From Astropecten irregularis (lineage: Eukaryota > Echinodermata > Asteroidea > Paxillosida > Astropectinidae), in NCBI GenBank assembly GCA_963971285.1, contig OZ020262.1:6791036-6855035 (forward strand): a stretch of 64,000 bases of DNA. The letters are read 5' to 3'. Numbering within the stretch: the first letter of the stretch is position 1; each line of letters opens with the position of its first letter. Under the pieces are notes generated by a model. That model was not told where the DNA came from. It searched no databases and saw only the letters and a program-made list of their open reading frames with translations. Made by a program: the position numbers and the translations under genes. Shown in pieces: positions 1 through 12,540 of the stretch.

Positions 1-1282
1 TGTAATTTGTAGGTCAAAAGTGCACATGTTCCGTACTGTTGACTTTCCCCTTTACCAGTTACGAGATGATCACTCCACATTGATACTGTGTATAAAACAT
101 TTAGTTTCGTATTTATTTACATGTATTTATATTATTATTCATAAGAATGAGGCTTCAACAAGAAGTTGTCTATCTATTCATGCTATAAAAGAACCAGTTA
201 TATACCCATCATTCTCAATATCACTGTTTAATTACTTTCCCCAGTTCAAATTTAAGCACTCGATCTGTTGTTTTGTTTTGACACCTTTTTGTTTGTTTGT
301 TTGTTTGTTTAAGTTTTTGTGGCTGATTTGATTTTTTTATGAATTTTTATGTCACATTTAAAAATGAGGAGCATGTGTAGTCAGTAGAATGATATTTAGC
401 AAGAATATAAAGTGGTTTTTTTAGGTTGAATGCATATCTGGAGAGGGGGTCGTCTCAAACTTTTTGAATTTATTTCAGATGTCACTATTCAGTAGCACTG
501 TCCCATTGTCAAACTGCACACACTTGTCTTGGCCCTTGTAACCAATCAAATTCTTCCTTCTTTTTTTAAGGAGGAAACAATTTTTTGTTCCACAAAGACT
601 TAAATCCCTTTAAAATTTTACAATGCTAACAAAACACCACTTTTTCTTTGCTTATTTTGTCCCAAATTAGTTTATTGCCTGAACAGGTGGCCCAATATGA
701 CTCTTTTCAAAAGGCTTAAGAAATATTCACAAAGGCTCCATCCAGAGAAAATATGCTCACTTTTGTCAACGATTACGCTAGGTACAAGTGCTTGAAATTA
801 AGTTTACGCATGGATAAAAAAACTGATGGTTTTCAGTCGGATCAATCAACAGATTTGTCAATCATAAATTTTCTTTTTGTGAGCATTGTACCTGCAGGGC
901 TGCACGTTAATGTTTTAGACAAAACAAAATCTGAAAATCAGCCGAGATAGGCCGTATTGTGTCAACGACATAATAAAATATACAAACAAAGCCTGTTTTA
1001 TTCAACACACATCTCTTGTCTACTCGAATCATTTTAAGTGGCTAAGAATGTTCTGCATTTAAGCAAGTGATTTTTTCCCCCTCATTTCTTAAGTAACGAG
1101 TACATTCGGTGCTCGTTGTAGTTTGGTGATGCAAGCTTTTATCGTGAATTATTAATCAAAGAAATACATAATTTATTTCAGAATTGAATTTTTTTGTTAA
1201 AAATGTAATTTACTTTACTGATTTTGTAGAATTTTATAATGAGTTCAATTTTACATTTTTCTTGTGGGGATGTGGTTTCATC
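1..1282. other. AT-rich non-coding stretch
   Basis: I see no supportable gene here. Open frames are short and of AT-rich, non-protein-like composition. The only structured piece is a (GTTT)n microsatellite at about 288-311. Confidence 0.6.
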
Positions 1283-1533
1283 CGGGTCACAAGAAAATAG
1301 CGAAAACCCAACTCAATTTTTCATATAAAACATAAAGAATGGTTTTGATCTTACCCCGAGATCAAAACGGTTTTCGGTCGTTGTTTTACTCATTTATGGG
1401 TAAATATACCATTTCAGGCGGAGATATTTTAACAGTATGTTTCTACCAGCACCACCTTCATACCTTGAAAGTTATAGGTAAATGTGTGAGCATTTCTGTT
1501 AGGGTGTGTTACGAATCCTGTACTGTACCTTTA
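1283..1533 (+). mobile_element. Family A MITE, 5'-truncated copy
   Basis: From TCACAAGAAAATAG to CTGTACTGTACCTTTAA this matches fuller copies at 21653-21985 and 46961-47314 (same strand) and 58781-59147 (opposite strand). Shared landmarks are the internal palindrome TTTTGATCTTACCCCGAGATCAAAA, described here by its centre near 1355, and the motif ACCATTTCAGGCGGA. The left terminal repeat is missing. It is non-autonomous, with no coding capacity. Confidence 0.7.
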
Positions 1534-2589
1534 ACAATTCTTTCCCAAATTCTGTACAGATCACCTCACCATTCAGCATTCTTTTCCCATTGTGACACTG
1601 AAAGAAACAGAAAGCACTTTTATATCAAGGTCATCAGTTGGCCGGTAAAGATCAAGTCAACACACTTTTATCCCAATTTGTGCTTTTTTATCCCAAAATC
1701 TCTAAAAGAGCTTAACGTGGGAATAAAATTTGCTGCCACATCAATCCTATTTTTACATAAATTGGGTAAATCATGTTTCTTGCATGCGTGAACTTAAGCA
1801 GTCTGTGTATTGTGCACAAACACATGCTGGCATATATTCTGTACACACAAGTACATGATAGGCACAGTAGTCCAAATCTGATCTTGAGACAAAATTTTGT
1901 AACAAATATTTTCAAATCCAAGATTGTCAGTTTGGTGCTGGTCTTTAAGGATGATAGGTTTTAAAAAAAATTGTTACAGAAAATTATAAGGAGTCGTTGT
2001 CATAATGTATGGATCAGCTTTCTGAATTAAGTTGACAGATTTTTAAGATAACCAGCTTTTTGTGTTGTATATCTGTGACCAGATTCCAACTCACTACACT
2101 TCCTTTCGGCAATCAAATCTTGGAATGAAATCATTACAAAACCTTAAGTGTTGGTACATGGTCGAGTAATCGTTTAATTTGTAATTGGCCCTTTAAACAG
2201 GAAATAGTTATTATCGTGATGTAAACTGCCAAATCATTTATGGTAACTGAGATTTCCGGAAGAGGATGTTCCCTTGTAGGGGAGGAGGGGGGGGGGGGGG
2301 GGGGGTTAGCTGCAAGCCGGTAGCATTTAGCAAGCTGTTAGAAAACTTCTGTAAACATTTGTCAAACTGCCTATTATTTAATTGAATTCAGTGCTCTTAC
2401 GGTATTCCGTAAGAATACCGTATCCGGTTCGAATACCTCTAGTAAATTGTTCTTAACTCACTGGGCCTATTCAATAACTTTGAATACAGAACATTAGTTT
2501 CCCCTGTGGTTATTTGATGATTATGTTAAATTCACTTGTTATTTGGACTGATTTTGAAAACAGGGCCACTGACACTAACCGGATGTAGA
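1534..2589. other. AT-rich unique sequence with poly-G tract and hairpin
   Basis: No gene is supported. A run of about 20 G lies at 2284-2306. A compact inverted repeat at 2398-2423 pairs TACGGTATT with AATACCGTA around a 7-nt loop. Confidence 0.5.
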
Positions 2590-2725
2590 AAGAGCTATCT
2601 TGCAAAGAGATCACAACTCCTTACTGGTTCTTATCAGAACCACTCTTCTAGTTTGTACATGGTGTCTCCGCAAACCTTAATTTCTTACGTTACTTCTACC
2701 ATACAAAGCTTTAGATCCTACTAAT
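2590..2725 (+). repeat. Family E dispersed repeat, partial
   Basis: The run GGTTCTTATCAGAACCAC, then ACATGGTGTCTCCGCAAA, then CTACCATACAAAGC, in the same order and spacing as 62540-62640. This shows two diverged copies of one dispersed element. The GAAAC-containing hairpin seen in the 62.5-kb copy is absent here. No coding capacity. Confidence 0.6.
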
Positions 2726-4138
2726 CTTACAAATTTGCCATCATTTCTGCAATATGCTTTGCCCATTATAATAGTCTCATTCGTTCAAAGTCTTTCCAAT
2801 TAATATGAATGAATTGCATTAATTTTTATACCAAGCTTCATTTGATGAAAAAAACTTGACTGAAATTGTTTGCTTTTCTCCAAATTTTGAGTGAAATTAA
2901 TGATCCAGAATAATTTCATTTCTATAAGTATACTTCAGTCAGAAGTCAGTCTGACGTTCGATAGCCAATAGGCCATACAGTTTATTTTTATGCAGCAGCC
3001 CGTAAATCATTTCTTTTGGAAATATTAGTTGATTTAAGAGAAAGAAAAACACTTAATGTCGTCAGAAATTACACTTAAATTTTAGCTTGTTTCTCCTCGT
3101 AGCTCACATGCGTAAAATTAGTGAAGCCCATAGCCAATACACATTCTCAATCGCTTGCTCTACAAAATTACAATAAAACTCCGCCAGACCTTGGGAATTC
3201 TTTTTTTTTTTTTTTATCTTCTATATTCTTCAGGGCCACCATGCACCAGCATAATAGGCGACACTATTAAATCAATTTACAGCTATTAATAGCATGACTA
3301 AAACACTAAAAGCTAAGGGAGAACAGTGACCGAACATTTCCCATAATAATGTAACCTGCTGGTGGCTATACAATAAAATGCATTCTCTATTGTTAAAAGC
3401 TTTTATTTAATTAGGACACCTTTTTTGTTAGGGAAGGGGGTGGACAAAAAAACCTACCCATGTTCTGAACACAATGGTCCTGAATTGGATACAAAAGACC
3501 CCCCCCCCCCCTCTTTAGATGCAGGTGGGGCCATACAAACACTTGTTTTACAGACTCCCCCCTCCCCCTTCCCCACCCCCCACCCTCATCTTCAAGTGCC
3601 CCATTTGTATTCCCCCTACCTCTCTTCTTTCCAATTGCGTTTTCCAATTAGGAGGCCATTTGTGAAGAGGGAGGCATTGTTCCTCTTTCATAAAGGAACT
3701 GAATGACTTAAACCAAAATGTGCTGTTCTGTTAACAAAAGGGTTGCATGGTCCGGGTCCCTTCATCAGTGCCCCTGATGGCTGCTCGTCTATTCTTCTCC
3801 CCTCCCACCCCCCTTTCTCTCTCTCTTTTTTTAAACTGGGGCAGACGCACCCCATTGACTTTGTCTTTGCGACCTTGTTCTTTATTTCAACTCCGCATTA
3901 TCATCAACACGCCTAACGGTTGGGGAAGGGCAGACTAGTTTGCAGGCTGCATAACGTGTGGGAGTATAATAGATGCACATACAATGAAAAAACTTACATT
4001 TCGGTCAGAAGCATTACAAAGACATTTTAGAGTATGTTAAATGTGTTTTGCCTGGGCTCGATGTGCAGTGAGGTAGTCACAAATTGTTCTAGATTCACAT
4101 TCAAAGAAGTCTTGGTGTCTTTCCGCTACGTTTAATTG
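2726..4138. other. Non-coding stretch with C-rich low complexity
   Basis: No gene is seen. A T-tract lies near 3200, and C-rich/CCCCCC-rich low-complexity sequence at about 3500-3620 and 3780-3840 opens misleading frames on both strands. Confidence 0.5.
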
Positions 4139-4500
4139 AATGCTTGAAGTTGGGAGGGCCTGACGTGTTTCGATCCTAGCAGGATAAAGCCTTCGATAAA
4201 GATCCTGCTAGGATTGAAGCATTTTAAAAATGTCAGGTCATTATTTTGGCTGATGAGCAGTTTGCAGCAGTTTGTTACTTGTATTGACCTTTAATTGGAC
4301 ATTGAGAGTTGTGTCAAACAATGAAGAGTTAGGCCTATATGTGAAAATTGTTTCATTTTAGTTTTTCAATAAAACTGCTGCAAAAGTGTAAAACAAACTG
4401 CTCATCAGCCAAAATAATGACCTTCAATTTATACAAAATGCTTGGAGTTAGGAGGGCCTGATGCATTTCAATCATAGCAGAATCTTTATCGAAGGCAATA
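4139..4500. repeat. Family D repeats in head-to-head inverted arrangement
   Basis: Two family D units face each other. The left unit reads GGGCCTGACGTGTTTCGATC, a hairpin around GATCCTGCTAGGAT at 4201-4214, then TCATTATTTTGGCTGATGAG and a GCAGTTTGCAGCAG run. The right unit (about 4370-4500) is the reverse complement of the last two motifs and ends in GGAGTTAGGAGGGCCTGATG. Together they form a long imperfect palindrome. Other copies lie at 7037, 18340, 25264, 32668, 49600, 51545 and 54110. Confidence 0.65.
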
Positions 4501-6544
4501 AATGTTTAGTTTTTGAATTGTTTTGGGCCACCTGTATTTTACGATCATAAGTTCGCCCACTTGTCAAGTTCACTTTTTGTGACTCGTGAATTTCCTGGAA
4601 ATAATTTCATCTTTCTTTTTGGCCATTTGTTTTGTTTTTGGTTCAATCAAAGCACAAAGCCATTCATAATTCTTTTTTTCCTAAAGACAAGAGGTATTAA
4701 TTCTCGACCTCTAACCTTACCGCTGACTCAAGGGCCATTGCCATTTTGGACACAGCAAGGGGTTATAATTCCAGGGCCTCCGAACGGACGTGGGCACCGT
4801 TGTGTAGAGTTTGGGATTAGGTTGCCTGCCCGCATTGTGTCGGCCCAGCTGGGCGTCAACAAACCCTGCGTGGGGTTCGTAGCACTTCCCGTCGTGACGG
4901 GCGCTGGAACATGTTTTTTGGGGGGCCTGTCACGTCATTCGTCGTGGCCAAACAGGGTCTATGGGTATTAATACGATCAATTCAATTTGGAAAGTGACCA
5001 TCCTTCTTTGCAGAAGTGATCAGGGTGGATCTTTTGAATTGGAGGCCATGGCCCGTATATATATCCCACCCACCCTCCCATCTCCCAGATTCTCTCTCGC
5101 AAATATGAATTTTGAATTGACTTTTAGACTCGGCATTAAAATTTGGTGTTGCAATGCGCATCACGTATACCCATGACAAGTGGCAGGAGATTTCCGCAGG
5201 GCATGTGTGACCTATAGCGTTGTATTTGCTAGATACGTGTTCCGGATATCACACAATAGTTCTGCCGAAATATCAGATTAAGGAAATGTAGGGGAGGTGC
5301 TAAGAAAAGACGTGCATGGAGTGGTGGGGGGTGTCAAGAAAACATGAAAGTACACATAAGTTCCGAGTTCTGGACATGACCTGCAAAACAATTTTCATCT
5401 TCTTCGTTTTTAAGAATATCTTTTAGAATTTAGAAAAAAAAAATCTTTTTTTTTTCTTCAATTGCAAGTGTAGTGGCCCTGCGTCAGAATATCTACCCTC
5501 ACTCCTCCAGGAGTAAATATCAGCCAAATATTCTACCAAGGAAACAAATTTCCCTTAAGATTTGGTGTCCGGAATATTCGGTCTGATCGGAATATTCTCA
5601 GAATATCTCACCCTAAATGTTGTCTTTCAGAAGTATTTGCCCTCCTCTAGTATTTCATGTCTTGAGCCTAATCATTTGATATACATCTATGTCTTAGGCA
5701 TTCACCATCTTTAATATTGGACTGCCAATTGCCAAAAGAATATCTACTACCGAACTGTATCTCAGAATACATGTTTTGGAGCGGCTTGAATATTTTCTTC
5801 CTGTGAATATTTACTCATCCTTGATTATAACCCTGCCAAAATATCAGTCGTACTTTCCCCCATTGTATATTTTTCCTCTGTTTACATTTATTTCTCCCCA
5901 TTGTGTAGGCCTATCTGTCGCCTTTGCCTTTCCAAGCCTACCCACTTCAAGATTCTCCCCCGTCCCGGTTTTCTTAGTTTCCTGCCTTTATGCATGGTAT
6001 ACGGCTGCCTGTGGTGTGAGCCCGATCACATTCGCAAGACGTCAAATAGGTATTCATTGGCTGAGGGTATCTCTTTCCCTGCGGCTGTGGTCGGAGCCTC
6101 GGAGGGCATTGTACTTAATGGTATAAATAATTGTGCTTAATTCTTCTTCATTCACTCCGGCTTGGAATGGCACATTGGTGGAAATCTCAAACAGTAAAGC
6201 AGACCCTTTGAGATGATGCCAAATCTTGTTAATGCCTTCAAATGGCAAGTGTGGCTCCATGCTAATCACATTGACTGCTATGAAAGCCCCCCATGTACTA
6301 TCTCATTTGTAACCCTTAGTATTTAAGCTTAATACAGGCTGAGTCAAAATGCAATAAATAAGCGCTAATCCATTTTCCAATCTCTTTCCCAACTCAATTT
6401 TTCCAAGAACAAAAAAAATACTGTTAGATTTCTATCAGAAGTGATTTTTTTTTTGTGTTCGATGACTCAGGGAGAATTACACGTAAACAGACCAGTTCCT
6501 TAATTATCTTGAGTAGATCTTTGTAATCTTGTTTAAAAAATGAA
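4501..6544. other. Non-coding stretch
   Basis: No gene is supported. A GC-richer low-repeat segment lies at about 4720-4960 and a CpG-containing one at 5900-6110. Open frames there lack recognisable domains. Confidence 0.45.
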
Positions 6545-6785
6545 AAAATAATATTATCATACTTTTAATGGCAAAATGATGTCTATTTGAATTCGTTCGT
6601 AAATTTTGTAGTTTTATATTATTACACTTTTTATGCAAATGATGTTGGTTTGAATTCATTAACTTTTGTAGTTTGATATATTATTACATGTTTTATGCAA
6701 ATTATGTCAATTTCAATTCGTTCTTTTTTTTTGTAGTTTGATACATTATTACACTTTTTATGCAAATGATGTTGATGTGAAAGTT
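6545..6785 (+). repeat. ~65-70 bp minisatellite, about 3.5 copies
   Basis: Successive units contain TTTGTAGTTT, then ATATTATTACA, then TTTTATGCAAATGATGT, then TTCAATTCGTTC-like runs. Units start near 6545, 6605, 6670 and 6730 and differ by small indels and T-tract length. This is a tandem array with no coding role. Confidence 0.7.
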
Positions 6786-6924
6786 GATACCGTTCAACTC
6801 CATATTGCATCCCAATCAGTCTTGATTACTGCTCCTGATGGGAGCACATGTGACGTGGTTTTTAAACGAAAAGATCCGGGCAGATTATTCTTAGAAAATA
6901 GGCCTATATCACAAAGATAGGTCG

Positions 6925-7447
6925 CTTTGATCTTTGGGATTCTAACTACAATACCAGAATCTATTCTACACGTGCACATCATATGTGCTTATGAATAAAC
7001 TTCATTATTATCTAGTACAAGTACGGTACAAATAGTATAGCCTTTGAGAAAGATCCTGCTAGGATCGAAACACGTCAGGCCCTCCTAACTCCATGCATTC
7101 ATTAATATCTGTTTGTTGTTGTGCTGACTTACATTTATCGTAGAAAGTGTATCACGAAGAGGAAGTGTATTTAATTACAAAGTCGAAGATACATGTATAT
7201 GTCCTCTAATTAAGGACAGTTGCTTAATCTTAGGGAAACCATTACCCAGAATCTGCACACGTACACATCATAATACAATGTACAGTATGCTTGTTTATAT
7301 GAAGAAACTTAATTATCTTTTTGCAGTTGTTTGTGCTCACTTATCTGTATCGTAGAAAAGTGTATCACGAAAATACATCCTTTAAGGACAGTTGCTTAAT
7401 CTTAGGGAAACCATAAATACCAGAATCTGCACACGTACATATCATTA
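6925..7447 (+). repeat. Imperfect duplication of a ~170-bp block with family D insertion
   Basis: The string GGACAGTTGCTTAATCTTAG occurs at about 7213 and 7385, each followed by CAGAATCTGCACACGTACA. Related fragments lie near 6950 (CCAGAATCTATTCTACACGTGCAC) and 7835 (ATCTTTTTGCAGTTGTTTGTG). A family D unit (GATCCTGCTAGGATCGAAAC) sits at 7048-7067, inside the array. Non-coding. Confidence 0.6.
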
Positions 7448-7762
7448 TATAAATCCCTAACCCACCTCAATCCTCCAAAATCCTTCTGGTAGTTTGGAGG
7501 ATTTCGGAGGATTCAGGATATAATGTCATTTTCAAGTGAGGACCACTGGAGGAGTGGCAAGGATTCAGGATAAACATATTTTTTGAGGTAGGGCCACTGA
7601 AGGATTCTGAAGGATTCTGAAGGATTCAGGTACCTCTCATTTTGAGTATAAGTGAAATCACTGGAGCATTGTGAAGGATTCAGGATGAACGCAGTTTCTG
7701 AAGTATGACCATAGGAGGATTCAGGATGGTCACAGTAAAATGCCCCTAGGGGTTAGGGATCC
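7448..7762 (+). repeat. GGATTCAGGAT-rich repeat flanked by short inverted ends
   Basis: GGATTCAGG recurs at least five times with spacing of roughly 45-75 bp, together with GTGAGGACCACTGGAGGA-like segments. The block starts with TCCCTAACCC and ends with GGGTTAGGGA, a 10-bp perfect inverted pair that may mark element termini. No coding frame. Confidence 0.55.
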
Positions 7763-10700
7763 TACGGGCATAATTATATAAATTATACATACATGTATAT
7801 ATAAGCGTGTCTATAAATGAACTTAATTAATATCTTTTTGCAGTTGTTTGTGTTGATTCGTTTGACCGTACCAGCCGGATATCATTTGTTTGCGAAACTT
7901 TGATTATAAAATCAAGTTTCATTCCATGACCGTACTTTCTTGATGTAATTCAGCAAGTCTGTAGCTGTTGGAGACCTTCCCTTTATCTCGATATAGATCC
8001 TGTTATTGTCCATGCCCCACAATACACTATCCTCATTAAAAATTGTAGGAACATGTTAGACGCATACGTCCACGAGTGGCACTGTTCTAAAAAAAAAGTA
8101 TAAATCACGATCATCTTGATTGAATTTCCCTCAGATCGGGATTGTTCCGAGATCCATGTCATTGACATTTTTATTTTAAAAATTCCTAAATTTTAATTAA
8201 TGATCCAAAATATTTATATTGAACAATTTGTTTAAATGGTACAAATAAATTAAAACTTGATCTGTTCTGAAAATTGCCACGAATGACTTTCGAAGAATAA
8301 TGAGACACAGTGACCAATCTATTGTGTGTCAATTCATCACATTTTGTTCACATTTAAATTCACGTCGCGTCATTTGAGTAAAGTACATGTTTTTTTTCTC
8401 ATGTCTTTAATCTGTCCCATTGGATATGCTTTAAAAAAAACTTGGCTTTTGTTGGATATTTTAAGGGGATAAACTAATAAAGAAAAATCTTTTTTGAATC
8501 AGTGGCGCAGAGTCGCGTGAGCAGGCTGCATTTACACTTGCGATTTATGTCCGAATTTATCATTGATTGATGAGGGACTTAAAAAATCCTCTTTTGTGAT
8601 CATGCCTCCTTTTCCATTCAGGTTTTTCTCTTTTTTCGTTTTCCGTCTTTCTCCAGGAGATTCACAAGCCAGCAACGAGAGACACCAAGCTTTGTTGGCC
8701 CCTTTCAAATCGGCCTGAATGGTCCCCATTGTGCGATTGTCACCTAATCTCTTAGACCCCATTGTTCCACTTTCCGTAAATCCTTCCCGCTTTAGACTTG
8801 GCCACTATAAGGCTTCAATATTAATAACAATTTCCGCTGCGTATTCTTCGGTCGGACGGGGCGCGGGGCATGCAGCCCACTTGCAGCTTTTCAGACCCCA
8901 AAATGTCATCCTTTTGGGTCCCCGGCGCAAACACTGAGGGCGGCCATTGTTGGCTGGGAAAAGGTAAAGGGGAGGGTGGATCAATGGAAAGAAAGGAGGG
9001 AATGAATTGAGGGGAAACTCTGATTGAATTGCTGCTCCGTCTGAATGGGAGAGAGAAAAAAAAGTACGCCGCAGCCCAAGTCCGTTGTATATTTACTGAT
9101 CCTCCAAGGAAGATAGTTCCTCTCATTCATTATATCATCCGTCACCCACAGGGAATTGTCTGACCGGGAACGAAAAATGAAACATTAATCAGGCGAGCCA
9201 TAGACGATCTCGGTCAGGAAATGGCTTCAAAGCCTCTCCAAAAAGCACCGAAGCAGCTCAGAAAGGGAGGAGGGAGGACAAAAATGAAGAAGATGGTCAT
9301 TGATACAGTGGAAGGATTTACATTCCTCTTGTTATGATGAGTCAGAATGCTGTGTTTAGTTGGCTTCTTACGCTCTTGTTCCTCTTCAAGAATCCAATAG
9401 CAAAGCTTGCTCCTTCTCCACCAAAATACCATAATGGAATTATCAGGACTCTGAGCTCCAATTTGATCAGCGCCGTGGTTTTTTCCCCCCTTTTTCTTGC
9501 GCCCGGGCTGGTACGGTGAGAATTCCAGAGCTCCATCCCGAGCAAATTGACGCACAATAGGCTCCGCCCAAGTAGCCCAGGGGGGCGCCCAGTCACCACA
9601 TCATTGGTTATTTGATTCGGCGTGGCTGCAAGCCACTGATCCCATCATCAGGATTAATATAAATTTTATCAAGGAGTTGTCCATTGCCAGGAGGCATTAA
9701 TATGTCCCCCTTCCCCTTGCCTTCTTTCCCCCCTCCCTCCCTTTCCCCCTTCGGAAAATTGATTTATAGCAATTTGACGGTTGATGTAATCAGGGACTAG
9801 GCTGTCTTTATCGTCCAAACGTCAATAATACACCACAACTAACGACAGCACAATCAAATTCTGTAAGCCGTATTTGCCGTCTTACTAATCAAAGTAATCT
9901 CATTTAGATAGTCCGTGAATGGTGACTTAATGCGCTTTTTTTTCTTCCTCCCATTGCTACTTAGAACGAGAGTCTCATCATATTTATATCTCCCAGTCCG
10001 GCGCTTCTTCTTACCCTTCTTTGACTTCCCCCTCCCCTCCCCTATCTCGTCTCTGTTGTTGACTTTTATTCTGTTGGAAGGAGAACAGGCTGGAATTAAG
10101 AGGAGTTTTTTTCATTAGCGTGCGACACTCTGTTCCTGTCTCCTATCCCCAACCTCCTCCCTCCCTCCTCCCGCCCTCCAATGCTTTTATTGAATTTACT
10201 CATTGCAAGATGTTATTGCCGTTTCTTATAGTGCGGGTTCTGAAACTCCTGGGAACTGGCATTCTGTCTCTAGCTCTCCCCTCCCCTGTCGTCCCGGCGA
10301 AACAAACAATTTGGCAACATTGCCGGGGTTCCCCCGGACTTGACGGCGCGCAGGCACGGCCGGGGCAAAGTGGGCCGTCACCCTCCAGTAACAAGTCCCT
10401 GACACGAACGTCGTATTCCCCCGGTGTTCCTCGCCGGATAATCCTGGAACTTAAAGTGCTTTCCGGTACGCATTCAAGTGCCATACCTGTAGGGCTGTTG
10501 GCAGCCAGTGAAATCTCGCACCACTGAAAGTTTCTTTCTCCCGTTGTTGCTGGACGTTTGTCATCATTTTTAGCTTCCAGAAAGAGAGAGAGAGTGAGCA
10601 TTTTTGTGGAAGCCAGCTTAAATTAAAGGAAAAATCTAGGATGAAAATGTCCGATCTCTTCGTTAATTTCCCCCGGTGCCTTCTGAACCAGAAAAGCCCT

Positions 10701-12164
10701 CTTGTCATCTTTATCTTGTCCGTTCTCCGGGAAAACCCTTCTCAATAGTTCGTCCAGGGCCATTTCTTATAATCAAGACACTTGAATAGTTCCTATTCTT
10801 CTGCTAACCTGAAAAGGTACATTGAGAGTTTTGCCTCCAGATGTTTTACTCGTCTTTGAGATGAAGAAATGTTTTTTTCTCTCCCCTGAACAAATCATTT
10901 GTCATACACTCGTGTAATCCTTCCCCGGGAACTAAACACTAAACAAATACAACACCTAACGTCACGCTGGCATCACAGGATTTGAAACAGCCAAACGCCT
11001 TTCAATTCTGTCGTTTGGCTCAAGCCAGATAAAATTACACAGACAACTTCTTGAACCAACAGTCTATGTTTTCGTGTCCAGGACTTTACCTTTTATCCGA
11101 TATGTTTTGTTGTTTGTTTTTTATAGGGAAAAAAAGGGATACAGTGTTTCTCACATGACCCAACCAGAAGGCTTTTCAACCTTGCTGGACAAGTCGCATA
11201 ATATTGACTGACGTAGGCTTGTTCAAATGACGCATAGTCCATCAAAGAACGGTTCAATATTCACCATAAACATAAATCTTCCATACCTTTCACATTTTGA
11301 AATAACTCTTGAGTATACCTCTAGTTTCTGTGAAAAAAAGCATCCATTTTGTCACCTTCCTTGTATGCCCTTAGGAAAAAATAACACCAATTCTAAAAAG
11401 AAAACGGTACCAGACTACTTTTAATCCAATGCAGGATGGATTCACCGTGAATAAGGCCATACCCTTTTTCTTTTATATAAAATGTGATACCACAACTAAA
11501 TCTCGTAAAGAAAATGTTCAAATTGTTGAATTTTGTTCATGATACGTCAAGTTTACTAGTCGAAATGCTGTAAAGTTGCTCATAGCTCACTCGAATGTTG
11601 ACGTCGTTATTAGTTTTGCAATCCGATAGGCCTAATCAGTTTTAAATCTTCAGATTGGCAAATCAGGATTCTGTTTGTTGAATACGGTATCACATCACTT
11701 GCCTATTCAGTGACTATTAGTCAGAGAATGCACCTCCGTGAAGGTCCTCCGTACTTAGCTTCCGACCCGTACAAGGACGAAGGGTTTTCGTACGTGCGCG
11801 ACCTGCGCAACGCACCCATCCCGCTACAGAATTTCGTTGACGTCATGAATCCCTTCCTTAAACCCCCTCTTCCTCTACCCCCAACCACCGGGAAAAGTCA
11901 CCAAACTTGGAGCGATATATGGATAAGTGCTTGAACAACAAAAATGTCGAGGCCTTCTTTTTTCTCCTCTACTCTCCCCTCCCCCCTTTCCAGTGTTGAT
12001 GAGAAGAAGTAGTTTCTTTGTGTTTGCACTTTTCTTCTATTCTCTGGGACTACGCTGTCTGTTTCTGCCGTCCCCTCAGTTTCACCTTCTTGCTGAGAGT
12101 GCATTCACATGGTCCTGCAATCCCGATTCCATTGAGCTTAAGCTGAGAGCAAGGACAGACAAAT
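7763..12164. other. Low-repeat non-coding stretch with GC-richer islands
   Basis: I see none of the local repeat families here and no convincing exon. GC-richer, CpG-containing islands lie at about 8520-9140, 9400-9620, 10120-10530 and 11730-11900, set in AT-rich DNA. This texture suits conserved regulatory sequence or unrecognised exons, but only cross-species comparison could decide. Confidence 0.35.
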
Positions 12165-12540
12165 CAACCAATCAGTGAACTTCCCTTCGTCTTTCGTTTC
12201 TTTTCTTGTCCAAGTTCGCGCTGACATTTTGCTCCCATCAGCTTCTGGTAAAGAGCTCGGCTTCGGAGTCGGAGGTTTGTGGGGGACAGTACGTGCCCGT
12301 TGTTGGCAACGTCAGCGCAACTGTTGTTTTTGAAGGCCGTCGCATCCCCCCCATCTCTCTCATTCTCTTGTGGTCGGCATCTGCGGAAACGCTTCGCTGG
12401 TGTTTTGCGATGGCTCGGCGTAATTGGCTGTTGAACGCCGGCCGTTTGGATCATAATCATCAAAATAAGTTGGCAGAATGAGTATATAAAAAGGCACTTG
12501 TCTGGCTGCCAACTAGTTTAACCGCGTCTTTAGGGACCCA
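12165..12540 (+). promoter_or_regulatory. Candidate TATA-box promoter
   Basis: TATATAAAAAGG at 12483-12494 is a strong TATA box. An inverted CCAAT (ATTGG) lies at 12424-12428, about 55 bp upstream, and a direct CCAAT (ACCAATCAG) lies near 12168. The sequence between is GC- and CpG-richer than its surroundings. A start site would be expected near 12510-12520 (GCCAACTAG). No convincing coding exon follows within several hundred bases, so a non-coding first exon, an eRNA or chance are all possible. Confidence 0.3.

Noticed and set aside
3411..3706. Pro-rich and Gly-rich frames near 3.5 kb
   Set aside because: C-run low complexity; no domain or splice context.
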